This document shows, one piece after another, positions 17,411-27,538 of a stretch of 59,631 nucleotides of DNA. Position 1 is the stretch's first letter. Each line of letters opens with the position of its first letter. The DNA comes from Epulopiscium sp. Nele67-Bin004. Lineage in GTDB: Bacteria; Bacillota_A; Clostridia; Lachnospirales; Cellulosilyticaceae. The stretch covers positions 1 through 59,631 of the forward strand of contig LNZQ01000182.1 of assembly GCA_002007315.1 (NCBI GenBank). The letters are read 5' to 3'. Below the pieces are notes generated by a model. It was given only the letters and a program-made list of their open reading frames with translations, made no database searches and was not told the origin of the DNA. The position numbers and the translations under genes were made by a program.

Positions 17411-18316
17411 ATGCCGAACGACAATAGAGCAATAGAAATCTTATTTAAAATCGCCATCGTTTTATCTATAAGCCTGACTGGTCTAATAAGTTTATCTATC
17501 CATCAAAGGAACGAGGCTGTCCAAAGAGAAATAAACGCAAAATACGAAGTTATAGCAGAACAAAATGCAGCTATTGTACAGACGATAGTAAATGAAAGCT
17601 TTACTGTTGCGTTAAATTTAAGTGATTATTTGATGGAAACATGTTACGCCGAATCACAAACTGAAGAACTGCAAAACAAAAGCATTATATACGATGAGCC
17701 GATATCCATCGAAGGATACTTAGCCGAAAACTATATAATTCACACGGCACTTTCAGCAATAGTAAGCCCCCATATCCCTATAACTGAAGTTGGTATATAT
17801 TTTGAGCCGTATGCATTTTCGTTAATGGAAACGTATGCATTTACTATTACTGAGCCTGAAAATGAACAACCTATTTACACTGTAATGTCGACATATGATG
17901 AGTATAAGTATGAATATTTTTACTATCGTACGATACAAGACAATCAAACGAGCACATTTTTAACTGCTAGCGGAAAAACTTGCATAACAACTCCTATTAT
18001 ATGTTATAAAGGGGAACTTGTTGGTGTTATATCAATTTGTGTAGAAAATAATGCATTTGAGGCGATTAGATCTAACGACGAGGCGAAAGCATATGTGTTG
18101 TCTGATAGTTTGTTGTCGTTTTATGGCGGAGATGAATTGACTTCGTTTACACAAGATTTATCAACACAAAGTGTACAACTACTTAAAGAGCAAATGGAAA
18201 ATGAGGAGGCTTTTTTTGTGACGATTTCAACAGAAGACGAGAGCTACGGTTGCCATATGTGTCCTATATTTATATTTGATGAAATATGGTGGTCATGTGT
18301 AGTTTCTGAGTTGTAA
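17411..18316 (+). CDS. Orphan extracellular dCache sensor (no HAMP or signalling domain)
   Basis: A 301-residue protein with one N-terminal membrane helix (about 12-30) and then an extracellular sensor clearly related to the ligand-binding regions of the four receptors that follow: EQNA.I.Q.I...[42 protein letters not shown] and a final F.EIWWS. The matching region of the receptors ends just before their second membrane helix; here the frame simply stops, with no second helix, HAMP or methyl-accepting part. It is the first gene of the receptor array, after AAGGGGGAAAA. It could be a decoy, a co-receptor or a truncated receptor that is still expressed. Confidence 0.8.
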   Translation: MPNDNRAIEILFKIAIVLSISLTGLISLSIHQRNEAVQREINAKYEVIAEQNAAIVQTIVNESFTVALNLSDYLMETCYAESQTEELQNKSIIYDEPISIEGYLAENYIIHTALSAIVSPHIPITEVGIYFEPYAFSLMETYAFTITEPENEQPIYTVMSTYDEYKYEYFYYRTIQDNQTSTFLTASGKTCITTPIICYKGELVGVISICVENNAFEAIRSNDEAKAYVLSDSLLSFYGGDELTSFTQDLSTQSVQLLKEQMENEEAFFVTISTEDESYGCHMCPIFIFDEIWWSCVVSEL

Positions 18317-18371
18317 AATTGGGAAAATTTTTATTACCAAATTATACATTGTTACAAAACTACTAAAACAC

Positions 18372-18400
18372 TTGTACCCCTAGTGCCTATGTGTTAAAAT
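18372..18400 (+). promoter_or_regulatory. Promoter of first array receptor
   Basis: TTGTAC (18372-18377), 17 nt, TAAAAT (18395-18400), 56 bp before the start. The TTGTAN -35 type recurs before all four array receptors. Confidence 0.55.
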
Positions 18401-18456
18401 ACAAAAGTGGTCAAAAAACGACACATAAATACAGGAGAGAGAGGGGAATACCTATG

Positions 18457-20547
18457 AATAAAAATAGCATATCAAATAAGCTTGCCTTACGGATTGGTAT
18501 AATAGTAACGTTAAGTTTTATTATTCTAATAGCCACTTCCGTATGGCAATCTATTTCTGCTATTAGCAAGGCGACTGACGGTGAGTTTCAAACGATTACC
18601 GAGCAGAACGCCCAGTTGATACAAAACATTATTGATTCAAGTTTCGTAACAATTGATAATATAAAAAATGACATATTAGATATGTATGAAGACCTTGACA
18701 ATGCAAATGAACTTGAATATACAAATACAAGTCAAATTTATAATACTGACTTACCAATTGAGAATTATCTTGCAGAAAATTTTATGATTACGACGGCTAT
18801 TAATGCGATAAATGACTTGACAGCTGGTATTTCTCAAGTTGGAGTATATTTTGAGCCATATGCATTTGACCCAAATATAAATATATATGGGTTCCATATG
18901 ACACGTCAACAAGCAATTGACAAAACTTTTACACCAATTACATCATACAATACGTATCAAAATGAAGAATTTTACACGCTTGCGAGAGCAGAGGGAACGC
19001 CTCAAATTTTGCAACCTGAAATTACAGATAGTGGTGAGGTTTATACACTTATTACTACTCCGATTATTTATAAAGGTGAATTTAAAGGGATGGTTGTCGC
19101 ACGTATGATAGCGTCAAACTTCGATATTATCAAGTCTAGCGATGATAGATTTGAAACTATGGGTGGTATGATTTTGTCTGGTGATTTGTACAGACTTTAT
19201 GACAGTATTGACGACAGTCGATTGTTAGACTATTTCCCAGAAACTATGTCAAAAGGCACTCAAGACGAAATGTATGAAAATATGCAACATGAAAAATCTT
19301 TTTATATTCGTGGAGTTGGTGCAAACGGAGAAGTTCGTATGAGATATTTTTCTCCAATAACGGCACTAAACAGAACTTGGTGGTCAACACTTTTAGTTGA
19401 AGTAACTGATTATCAAAAAGACAGCAGAACAACTGGTTTCTTGTTGCTTGGAATTGCATCAGCGACACTTGCAGCACTTCTTTTTGTATCAGGAACGCTT
19501 ATTAGACAAATGCTTAAACCGATTGGGCTAATCGTTTCAGCAGCAGATGAAATTGCAAATGGTAAGCTTGACGTTACAGTTGATTATCAAGGGCAAGATG
19601 AAATTGGTGAACTTGCACAAACATTCACACAAATGAGCAAAACACTTAAAGGAATTATTTCAGAAACAAGCACAACGCTTGACCAGTTTGCAAAAGGTGA
19701 TTTAAATGCCAACATTACAGCAAACTATCCAGGGCAATTTATGCCGATAAAAGACTCTATGGTTGAAATTAGTGGAACGCTATCGTCAACGATGGCAAAA
19801 ATTAATCTTGCAGCAGACCAAGTTACAAATGGGTCTGAAAGCATTGCCGAAGGTGCAAACGCACTTGCCGAAGGTGCAACAGAGCAAGCACACACTATTG
19901 ATGATTTTATCAAAAATACAACTGAAATTGGAGAAACTATTGGTCACACTCTGACGCAAGTTAAGTCAACAAGCAAATTATCAGACATTGCGAAAGAAAA
20001 AGCAGCAAAAGGTACACAAGCTATGACTGATATGAATGAGTCTATGGCGAAAATCAACAAATCAAGTTTAGTTATTAGAGATGTTCTTCAAACGGTTAGA
20101 GCTATTGCTGAGCAAACAAACTTGCTTGCACTTAATGCAGCAATTGAGTCTGCAAGAGCAGGTGAGGCAGGACGAGGATTTGCAGTTGTTGCGAATGAAA
20201 TTCGTGAGCTTGCAAATAAAAGTTCGGAAACAGTTATCGAAATTGAAGAAATTATTACACAAAGTATTAACTATATCGAAGAAGGTCAAGTTATGGCTGG
20301 AGATACAGAAAAAAGCATTATTGAAATTATTGAAACTGTTGAACAAACAGCAGATTTCTTTGCAAGTTTATTAAAAAGTACTACAGAACAACAAGAAAGT
20401 ATTAACAATTTGCTTGAAGGTACAGAACAAATATCAGAAGTTGTACAATCAAATGCAGCGACGGCACAAGAAAGTGCGTCAGTTAGTCAAAATCTAGCAA
20501 GTGAGGCTGAACATTTAAAATCACTGTTAGACTATTTCAAATTTTAA
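18457..20547 (+). CDS. Methyl-accepting chemotaxis protein, array copy 1
   Basis: A 696-residue receptor; the ATG at 18457 follows GAGAGAGGGG and begins MNKNSISNK like its paralogs. Membrane helix 1 about 12-32; dCache ligand domain about 38-320 with [10 protein letters not shown]; membrane helix 2 about 325-348; HAMP about 348-402 followed by a second HAMP-like helix pair; methyl-accepting domain to the end. The hairpin tip that contacts CheA/CheW ([18 protein letters not shown]) lies near 552-570. The C-terminus is DYFKF without an obvious CheR-tethering pentapeptide. It binds a small molecule outside and controls the flagellar motor through CheA. Confidence 0.95.
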   Translation, partial: NKNSISNKLALRIGIIVTLSFIILIATSVWQSISAISKATDGEFQTITEQNAQLIQNIIDSSFVTIDNIKNDILDMYEDLDNANELEYTNTSQIYNTDLPIENYLAENFMITTAINAINDLTAGISQVGVYFEPYAFDPNINIYGFHMTRQQAIDKTFTPITSYNTYQNEEFYTLARAEGTPQILQPEITDSGEVYTLITTPIIYKGEFKGMVVARMIASNFDIIKSSDDRFETMGGMILSGDLYRLYDSIDDSRLLDYFPETMSKGTQDEMYENMQHEKSFYIRGVGANGEVRMRYFSPITALNRTWWSTLLVEVTDYQKDSRTTGFLLLGIASATLAALLFVSGTLIRQMLKPIGLIVSAADEIANGKLDVTVDYQGQDEIGELAQTFTQMSKTLKGIISETSTTLDQFAKGDLNANITANYPGQFMPIKDSMVEISGTLSSTMAKINLAADQVTNGSESIAEGANALAEGATEQAHTIDDFIKNTTEIGETIGHTLTQVKSTSKLSDIAKEKAAKGTQAMTDMNESMAKINKSSLVIRDVLQTVRAIAEQTNLLALNAAIESARAGEAGRGFAVVANEIRELANKSSETVIEIEEIITQSINYIEEGQVMAGDTEKSIIEIIETVEQTADFFASLLKSTTEQQESINNLLEGTEQISEVVQSNAATAQESASVSQNLASEAEHLKSLLDYFKF

Positions 20548-20561
20548 TTAATAAATTTTTA

Positions 20562-20622
20562 ATGCGAGTGCTGTTACCACTCGTTGACAAACAGGGACGC
20601 TGTTACCGTTCCTGTTTTTTTT
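20562..20622 (+). terminator. Two tandem hairpins with the same loop, the second a terminator
   Basis: Hairpin 1: CGAGTG (20565-20570), loop CTGTTAC, CACTCG (20578-20583). Hairpin 2: AAACAGGGACG (20589-20599), loop CTGTTAC again, CGTTCCTGTTT (20607-20617), then a T run. The second is a standard terminator. Confidence 0.85.
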
Positions 20623-20705
20623 ATATTACAAAAAATAATAATTTTACAAAATTAATCGAATATTTTGTATATTTAACTTAAGTTCTCGAAATGAGGCTTT
20701 TTTTG

Positions 20706-20735
20706 TTGTAATTATTGCCCAAATTATGGTATAAT
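20706..20735 (+). promoter_or_regulatory. Promoter of second array receptor
   Basis: TTGTAA (20706-20711), 18 nt, TATAAT (20730-20735), 40 bp before the start. Confidence 0.6.
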
Positions 20736-20775
20736 ACTACAAACCACATATACACATAGAAGGGATTTTAGCTTT

Positions 20776-22869
20776 ATGAAAACAAACAGTATATCTACAA
20801 AGTTAGCCATACGAATAGCTGTAATAGTAACGTTAAGTTTTATTCTGCTTATAGGGATTTCGGTATGGCAATCAATGCAGGCAGTTCAAACTGCAACCGA
20901 CGGGGAATTTCAAACTATAACTGAGCAAAATGCACAGTTGATACAAAATATTATTGACTCAAGTTTTGTAACTATCAACAATATTAGAGATGATATTGTC
21001 GAAATGTATGAACATATTGACGCTGCAAACGAACTTGAATATCACAACCTTAGTGAGATTTATGGCGTTCCTATTCCCAGTCAAAACTATCTTGCCGAAA
21101 ACTATATGATTACGACGGCAATAAATTCTATAAACGACGAGACAGCAGGTATTTATCAAGTTGGGGTTTATTTTGAACCAGGGGAATTTTATGATGGAAT
21201 AAACATCTACGGTTTCCACATGACAGAAACTCAAGCACAGCAAAAAACATATACACCAATTACATCATACAATACTTATAAAGACGAAGAATTTTACACG
21301 CTTGCTAGAGATGCAGGAGAGCCACAAATTATTACTCCAGCAATGACGGATGATGGACAAGTTTACGTTTACCTAACAACGCCGATTATATATAAAGGCG
21401 AGTTTAAAGGTATGGTTGTTGGGCGTATGATGGCTACGCAATTTGATACTATAAAATCTGACGACGACCGTTTTCCAACTATGGGTGGTATGATTTTGTC
21501 GGGTGATTTGTACCGAGTGTATGATAGTTTGGACAGTAGTAGACTTTTAGACTACTTCCCAGAAACGATGTCAACACAAACTGCAAACGAAATTTTAACT
21601 TTAATGGAATATGAAAAACCTTTTAATGTTCAAGGTGTTGGTGCCGATGGCGAAGTTCGTATGAGATATTTTGCACCGATAAATGCATTAAACAGAACGT
21701 GGTGGTCAACACTTCTTGTTGAAGTTAATGACTATCAAAAAGACAGTAAAAATACAGCAATTTTACTTGTAGGTCTTGCAGCATCAACACTTTGTGGACT
21801 TATATTTATAGTTATGTTGTTAATTAAAAAGATGCTTAGCCCAATCCAAAAAATTGTGACGGCAGCAGAAAGCATCAAACAAGGCCACATAAATGTCCAA
21901 ATTGATTACACTGCAGACGATGAAATCGGTCTACTTGCAAACACATTTATGCAAATGAGTGCGATGCTTAAAAAGCTTATCGATGAAACGGACGTAATTT
22001 TATCACAAATTGCAAGTGGTAACTTGATTTTTGAACTTCAAGCAAACTATCCAGGGGACTTTTTGCCGATAAAGTCGTCTATGATTGAAATTAGCGAAAC
22101 GCTTAGTAAGACGTTAGATCAAATTAATCTTGCGGCAAATCAAGTGTCAAGCGGTTCTGAAAGTATTTCGGAAGGTGCAAACATTCTTGCCGAAGGAGCA
22201 ACAAATCAAGCTGATATAATTGATGCATTTATTAAAAACACTGGTGAAATTGGTGAGTCTATAACGCAAACGATGAACCAAGTTAAAGAAACTAGCAAAT
22301 TATCTGATGTGGCGAAAGAAAAAGCTGCAAGAGGTACGGAGTCTATGGTAAATATGACACAAGCTATGGATAAAATTAACAAATCTAGTTTAGTTATTAG
22401 AAATGTATTACAAACTGTTAGCGATATTGCAGCACAAACGAATTTATTAGCATTAAATGCAGCAATTGAGTCTGCACGAGCAGGGGAAGCAGGTAAAGGT
22501 TTTGCGGTTGTTGCAAACGAAATACGAGAACTTGCAAACAAAAGTTCTGAAACTGTTACAGAAATCGAAGCAATTATTAACGAAAGTATTACTTACGCTC
22601 AAGAAGGACAAACTATGGCTGCCGAAACAGAAAAGAGCCTTATTGAAATTGTTATGACAGTTGAACAAACTGCAGACTTCTTTAGCGAGCTTGTTGTTAG
22701 CACGGCACAGCAACAAGACAGCATCAGTCATCTACTTGATGGGACAGAGCAAATTTCAGACGTTGTTCAATCGAATGCGGCGACAGCAGAAGAAAGTGCA
22801 TCTGTAAGTCAAAACTTAGCCGATGAGGCAGAGCATTTAAAATCTTTATTAAATTATTTCAAATTTTAG
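20776..22869 (+). CDS. Methyl-accepting chemotaxis protein, array copy 2
   Basis: A 697-residue receptor with the same architecture as copy 1 and the closest to it in the sensor: long shared stretches around [33 protein letters not shown] and the [11 protein letters not shown] turn, while the PYAF loop is changed to PGEF. Membrane helix 2 about 325-347, HAMP about 348-402, tip [19 protein letters not shown] near 553. The altered loop suggests a related but different ligand. It has its own promoter and the AAGGGAT ribosome site. Confidence 0.95.
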   Translation: MKTNSISTKLAIRIAVIVTLSFILLIGISVWQSMQAVQTATDGEFQTITEQNAQLIQNIIDSSFVTINNIRDDIVEMYEHIDAANELEYHNLSEIYGVPIPSQNYLAENYMITTAINSINDETAGIYQVGVYFEPGEFYDGINIYGFHMTETQAQQKTYTPITSYNTYKDEEFYTLARDAGEPQIITPAMTDDGQVYVYLTTPIIYKGEFKGMVVGRMMATQFDTIKSDDDRFPTMGGMILSGDLYRVYDSLDSSRLLDYFPETMSTQTANEILTLMEYEKPFNVQGVGADGEVRMRYFAPINALNRTWWSTLLVEVNDYQKDSKNTAILLVGLAASTLCGLIFIVMLLIKKMLSPIQKIVTAAESIKQGHINVQIDYTADDEIGLLANTFMQMSAMLKKLIDETDVILSQIASGNLIFELQANYPGDFLPIKSSMIEISETLSKTLDQINLAANQVSSGSESISEGANILAEGATNQADIIDAFIKNTGEIGESITQTMNQVKETSKLSDVAKEKAARGTESMVNMTQAMDKINKSSLVIRNVLQTVSDIAAQTNLLALNAAIESARAGEAGKGFAVVANEIRELANKSSETVTEIEAIINESITYAQEGQTMAAETEKSLIEIVMTVEQTADFFSELVVSTAQQQDSISHLLDGTEQISDVVQSNAATAEESASVSQNLADEAEHLKSLLNYFKF

Positions 22870-22875
22870 ATATAT

Positions 22876-22944
22876 CGGGGTGGCCAATGGTCGCCCATTT
22901 TTTGTTTGGAGATTGCGGGCGGCCAGTGTATACCGACCGCCCGT
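22876..22944 (+). terminator. Terminator plus a second GC-rich hairpin
   Basis: First hairpin GGGTGGCC/GGTCGCCC with a short AAT loop, then ATTTTTTG (22877-22903), is a terminator. A second hairpin, GCGGGCGG (22915-22922)/CCGCCCGT (22937-22944), is unusually GC-rich for this DNA and has no T run. Confidence 0.75.
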
Positions 22945-23004
22945 ACAGTGATATGCTGGCGATGATATTTTTTGATATAAAGGTTAAAAATATAACAAAA
23001 TATG

Positions 23005-23033
23005 TTGTATACACTAGGTTGATATGATACAAT
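23005..23033 (+). promoter_or_regulatory. Promoter of third array receptor
   Basis: TTGTAT (23005-23010), 17 nt, TACAAT (23028-23033), 45 bp before the start. Confidence 0.6.
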
Positions 23034-23078
23034 ATTTGACAGGGGAAAATAACTACAAGAAAGAGGTTTTTACACAAA

Positions 23079-25169
23079 ATGAAACAAAATAGCATTTCTA
23101 CGAAACTTGCTGTTAGAATAGCAGGTATCGTAACTATCAGTTTTATCATCTTAATTAGTATTTCAGTTTGGAATTCAATGAAAGCCGTTGAAACTGCAAC
23201 TAATGGAGAATTTCAAACGATAACCGAACAAAATGCACTTCTTATCCAAAGCCTTATAGATTCAAGCTTTGGGAATATCGAAGACATTGCATACAACATA
23301 ATTGAAATGTATGAAAAAATTGAAAATAGGGAACTTGAATATGACCAACCAAGCGAACTATACGGAATTAATATACCAAGAGAGCAATGTTTAATTGAAC
23401 ATTATTGCTTGCAACTGGTGCGAGATATAATAACTACGCCAACCACAGGACTTATAAGCCTTGGTATATATTTTGAGCCATACGCATTTTCAGAAAACAT
23501 ACACACATACGGATTTCATATGACAGAGGCTGAGGCTTATTTAGACTCATATAGTCCGATATCATCATACAATACTTATAAAGATGAAGATTTTTACGTT
23601 GCACCTATGATCTCGGGCGAGGCTCAAATTTTGCCACCAGCTTTTGATGAGCAGGGCAGAGCTTATTCATATATGACGATGCCAATTATATACAAAGGCG
23701 AAACAAAAGGGGTTATCGCTGCACGTATGGCGACAGATGCTTTTGACACGATAAAGTCGTCTGATAGCAGATTTGAAACTATGGGGGGAATGATTTTGTC
23801 TGCCGATTATTTGAGGTTATATGATAGCATTGACTCAAGTAGATTGTTGGAAGATTTCACGGAGTCACTTTCTTCAAAAGATGTTACAACTATGTTAAGC
23901 CAAATGGCTAGAGAGCAGTCTTTTTATTTTAAGGCGACAGGTGATGATGGCACAACGTATATGAGATATTTTTCACCGATAACTGTGTTAAATAGAACTT
24001 GGTGGTCAACACTTCGTATAGAAGTTAGTGAATATCAACAAGGCAGTTTAAACACAGCTATTGTATTAATTGTATTTTCGATAGTAACGCTTATAATTCT
24101 TATAATGGGTGCAGGTTGGTTTATTAGACAAACGCTTAAACCTATCGATGATATTGTAGTGGCTGCACAAAATATAGCAAATGGAAAGCTAGATGTAAAT
24201 ATTGATTACAACAAAGATGATGAAATCGGTCAGCTTGCAAACACATTTAAGGCGATGACAAACACAATAAAATCGCTTATTTCAGAAACAGATGCAACGT
24301 TGTCACAAATTGCAGATGGGGATTTGAAAATAAATTTGGTTGCAAATTACCCAGGCGACTTTTTGCCAATAAAACAGTCTATGACGGAAATTAGTGAGAC
24401 GCTTAGCAAGATGCTTAATAAAATAAATTTGTCAGCAGGACAAGTAACCCACGGTTCGGAAAGTATCGCAGATGGGTCAAACGCCCTTGCAAGTGGTGCA
24501 ACAGAGCAGGCACACACGATTGAGGAATTTATTAAAAATACTGGCGAAATTGGGACATCTATAGACAACACTATAGAGCAAGTTAAAGAAACTAGCAAGC
24601 TATCTATTGTTGCAAAAGAGAAAGCTGCAAAAGGAACTGAGTCTATGGTAAATATGACGCAGGCTATGGATAAAATTAACAAATCAAGCCAAATTATTAG
24701 AAGTGTATTACAAACTGTTAGTGATATTGCGTCGCAAACGAACTTGCTTGCACTTAATGCTGCGATTGAGTCGGCTCGTGCAGGTGAGGCAGGTAAGGGG
24801 TTTGCTGTTGTGGCAAATGAAATCCGAGAGCTAGCCAACAAAAGTGCAGATACTGTTACGGAAATTGGACAAATTATTACGGAAAGTATTTCGTATGCTG
24901 AAGAAGGGCAACTTATGGCTGCCGAAACTGAAAAAAGCTTAATTGAAATAGTTATGACGGTTGAACAAACTGCAGAATTTTTTGAGGAGTTGGTTAAAAG
25001 TACTGCTGAGCAACAACAAAGCGTGCAACATCTTCTTGCAGGCACAACGCAAATTTCAGATGTCGTTCAATCTAATGCAGCAACAGCAGAAGAGAGTGCG
25101 TCTGTAAGTCAGAACTTAGCCGAGGAGGCAGAATATTTAAAATCATTATTGGAATATTTCAAATTTTAG
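23079..25169 (+). CDS. Methyl-accepting chemotaxis protein, array copy 3
   Basis: A 696-residue receptor with the same layout, beginning [14 protein letters not shown]. Its sensor is the most diverged of the four in the N-terminal half ([38 protein letters not shown]) but retains [10 protein letters not shown], so it probably recognises another ligand. Membrane helix 2 about 324-347, HAMP 348-402, tip [19 protein letters not shown] near 551. The signalling half is nearly identical to copy 2 (shared [18 protein letters not shown]). The AGAAAGAGG ribosome site is spaced further than usual from the ATG. Confidence 0.95.
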   Translation: MKQNSISTKLAVRIAGIVTISFIILISISVWNSMKAVETATNGEFQTITEQNALLIQSLIDSSFGNIEDIAYNIIEMYEKIENRELEYDQPSELYGINIPREQCLIEHYCLQLVRDIITTPTTGLISLGIYFEPYAFSENIHTYGFHMTEAEAYLDSYSPISSYNTYKDEDFYVAPMISGEAQILPPAFDEQGRAYSYMTMPIIYKGETKGVIAARMATDAFDTIKSSDSRFETMGGMILSADYLRLYDSIDSSRLLEDFTESLSSKDVTTMLSQMAREQSFYFKATGDDGTTYMRYFSPITVLNRTWWSTLRIEVSEYQQGSLNTAIVLIVFSIVTLIILIMGAGWFIRQTLKPIDDIVVAAQNIANGKLDVNIDYNKDDEIGQLANTFKAMTNTIKSLISETDATLSQIADGDLKINLVANYPGDFLPIKQSMTEISETLSKMLNKINLSAGQVTHGSESIADGSNALASGATEQAHTIEEFIKNTGEIGTSIDNTIEQVKETSKLSIVAKEKAAKGTESMVNMTQAMDKINKSSQIIRSVLQTVSDIASQTNLLALNAAIESARAGEAGKGFAVVANEIRELANKSADTVTEIGQIITESISYAEEGQLMAAETEKSLIEIVMTVEQTAEFFEELVKSTAEQQQSVQHLLAGTTQISDVVQSNAATAEESASVSQNLAEEAEYLKSLLEYFKF

Positions 25170-25172
25170 CAG

Positions 25173-25199
25173 GGGACGCTCATTGGGCGTCCTTTTTTT
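25173..25199 (+). terminator. Intrinsic terminator
   Basis: Stem GGACGCTC/GGGCGTCC with a 3-nt loop, then seven T. Confidence 0.88.
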
Positions 25200-25261
25200 G
25201 GTCTAATATAGGTAAATATTAAAAAATAATGTACAAGTTATGAAAAATAATAACAAAAATA

Positions 25262-25290
25262 TTGTAATTCATACATAATTATGATACAAT
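25262..25290 (+). promoter_or_regulatory. Promoter of fourth array receptor
   Basis: TTGTAA (25262-25267), 17 nt, TACAAT (25285-25290), 42 bp before the start. Confidence 0.6.
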
Positions 25291-25332
25291 AATTACCAAA
25301 TATAAATTATTATTTATGAAAGGGGCAAGTTT

Positions 25333-27426
25333 ATGAAACAAAATAGCATTTCTAAAACGTTATCCATTAGAATTGCAGCGATGGTAATTTTAAGTTTTAT
25401 TTTATTGATTGGGATATCAGTTTGGCAGTCTGTTAGTGCCGTTGATAAAGCAACAACTGGGGACTTTAACACTGCAACCTCCCAAAATGCACAGCTGATA
25501 CAAAATATTATCGACTCAAGCTTTGTGACGATAGACAATATGAGCGATGAAGTAATTGATATGTATATAGATATCGAAAACTCACGAGAGCTTGACTATT
25601 ACAACAAAAGTCAAATTTATGACACACAAATTTTGACCCAAAACTTTTTGACTGAAAACTATTTGATTGCAACTGCAATTGATGCTATAAACGATGAAAC
25701 GGCAGGGCTATATGAAATCGGTGTATATTTTGAGCCAAACGCATTTGACCAAAACATAAACATATACGGTTTCAACATATCAGAGCAACAAGCAAAGCTA
25801 GGCACTTATTCTGCTATAACTTCTTACAATGAATACCAATACGAAGACTTTTACACACTTTCAAAACAAACAAATTCACCTCAAATTTTATCACCTCAGA
25901 TGACAGATGATGGGCAAGTTTTTTCATACATAACAAGTCCGATAATACACAATGGACAATTTAAAGGCGTAGTTGTTGGTCGTCTAATGACAGCACAATT
26001 TAGCGTTATAAAATCAGTCGATGACCGTTTTGAAACGTTGGGTGCAATAGTATTAACAAACGAGCTGTTTAGAGTTTTTGACAGTCTTGATAGCACCAGA
26101 CTTTTAGAATATTTCCCAGAAATTTTAACTGCAGCAGATACAAAAACTTTTATTGACTATATAGGGACAAAACAAGACTTTTATTTTGAAACGGAAAGCT
26201 ATGGTGGCGTATCGTATATGAGATATTTTTCCCCTATCACCGTGCTTGACCAAACTTGGTGGGCTACGCTGCTTGTTGAAGTTAATGATTACCGTGAAGA
26301 CAGCATCAATACAGGGATACTTCTTGTGTTGGTTGCGATTGGGACGCTTATATTGCTTATAGTTGGTACGGGGATTTTGATACGTCAGGTGTTAAGCCCA
26401 ATACAAGGTGTTGTTGATGCAGCAAAGAGCATTGCAACTGGAAACTTACATGTTAATATCGACTACACAACTAACGATGAAATCGGTGAACTTGCCCATA
26501 CTTTTAAGCAAATGTCATCAACTCTAAATGGAATTATTTCTGAAACAAGCTTGGTATTAAATGAAATTGCAAATGGAAATTTAAAGACTCAACTTAACGT
26601 TGTTTATCCTGGGGACTTTTTGCCAATGAAAAATGCAATGTTAAAAATTGGCGACACACTTTCAGACACTATGGACAAAATTACGTTGTCTGCAGAACAA
26701 GTTACACACGGTTCAGAAAGTATTGCCGAGGGGTCAACTGCTCTTGCTGAAGGTGCAACGGAGCAGGCACACACAATTGACCAGTTTATTAGAAATACAG
26801 GTGAAATTGGTGAGTCGATAAATCAAACTTTAGATCAAGTTAAAGAAACTAGAAAGCTTTCAGACTTAGCGCTAGATAAGGCAGCAAAAGGCACACAAAC
26901 TATGTCTAATATGATTGTGGCGATGGAAAAAATTAATAAATCTAGCTTAGTTATTAGAGATGTATTGCAAACTGTTAACAATATTGCTGAACAAACTAAT
27001 TTGCTTGCACTTAATGCAACGATTGAGTCTGCACGAGCTGGTGAAGCTGGGCGAGGATTTGCAGTTGTTGCAAATGAGGTTCGAGAACTTGCAAATAGAA
27101 GCTCACAAACTGTTAGTGAAATTGAGCTTACAATTAAAGAAAGCATCGAATATGCTCAAGAGGGGCAAGCGATGGCTAATGAAACTGAACAAAGCTTAAA
27201 TGAAATAGTTGAAACTGTTGAACAAACAGCATTATTTTTTGCATCGTTGGCCCAGACCACTGGCGAACAGCAACAAAGTATCACCCAACTTCTTGAGGGC
27301 ACAACGCAAATTTCAGAAGTTGTAACTTCAAATGCAGCGACGGCAGAAGAAAGTGCATCTGTAAGTCAAAACTTAGCTGAAGAAGCAGAACATCTTAAAT
27401 CGTTACTAGACTATTTTAAATATTAG
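25333..27426 (+). CDS. Methyl-accepting chemotaxis protein, array copy 4
   Basis: A 697-residue receptor with the same architecture, beginning [14 protein letters not shown]. The sensor has [11 protein letters not shown] in place of PYAF. The tip reads [18 protein letters not shown] near 552: a Thr replaces the second Ala of the otherwise invariant NAAIES, and [11 protein letters not shown] replaces [11 protein letters not shown], so its interaction surface differs slightly from the other three. It ends DYFKY. Membrane helix 2 about 325-348; HAMP 348-402. Ribosome site GAAAGGGG. It converges with the diguanylate cyclase across a strong terminator. Confidence 0.95.
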   Translation: MKQNSISKTLSIRIAAMVILSFILLIGISVWQSVSAVDKATTGDFNTATSQNAQLIQNIIDSSFVTIDNMSDEVIDMYIDIENSRELDYYNKSQIYDTQILTQNFLTENYLIATAIDAINDETAGLYEIGVYFEPNAFDQNINIYGFNISEQQAKLGTYSAITSYNEYQYEDFYTLSKQTNSPQILSPQMTDDGQVFSYITSPIIHNGQFKGVVVGRLMTAQFSVIKSVDDRFETLGAIVLTNELFRVFDSLDSTRLLEYFPEILTAADTKTFIDYIGTKQDFYFETESYGGVSYMRYFSPITVLDQTWWATLLVEVNDYREDSINTGILLVLVAIGTLILLIVGTGILIRQVLSPIQGVVDAAKSIATGNLHVNIDYTTNDEIGELAHTFKQMSSTLNGIISETSLVLNEIANGNLKTQLNVVYPGDFLPMKNAMLKIGDTLSDTMDKITLSAEQVTHGSESIAEGSTALAEGATEQAHTIDQFIRNTGEIGESINQTLDQVKETRKLSDLALDKAAKGTQTMSNMIVAMEKINKSSLVIRDVLQTVNNIAEQTNLLALNATIESARAGEAGRGFAVVANEVRELANRSSQTVSEIELTIKESIEYAQEGQAMANETEQSLNEIVETVEQTALFFASLAQTTGEQQQSITQLLEGTTQISEVVTSNAATAEESASVSQNLAEEAEHLKSLLDYFKY

Positions 27427-27430
27427 ATAA

Positions 27431-27468
27431 AAACAACGGATATATAAGTTATATATCCGTTGTTTTTT
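27431..27468. terminator. Strong bidirectional terminator
   Basis: A 16-bp perfect stem starting AAACAACGGATATATA, with a minimal loop and flanking A and T runs, five bases after the copy 4 stop. Confidence 0.9.
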
Positions 27469-27510
27469 TATATATAATATTTAGAAACAAAAGTTTCTGT
27501 ACATAGGAAT

Positions 27511-27533
27511 CCACTAGGACTTTATCCTAGTGG
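27511..27533 (-). terminator. Hairpin after the diguanylate cyclase gene
   Basis: CCACTAGGA/TCCTAGTGG, a perfect 9-bp stem with a 5-nt loop, 6 bp beyond the minus-strand stop. No T run follows, so it may protect the mRNA end while the stronger stem at 27431 terminates. Confidence 0.5.
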
Positions 27534-27538
27534 AGAGT

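Noticed and set aside
24347..25045. Long open frame (232 codons) antisense to chemoreceptor copy 3
   Set aside because: It mirrors the repetitive, Ala/Ser-rich signalling domain, has no ribosome site and no family resemblance; similar antisense frames occur under the other receptors.
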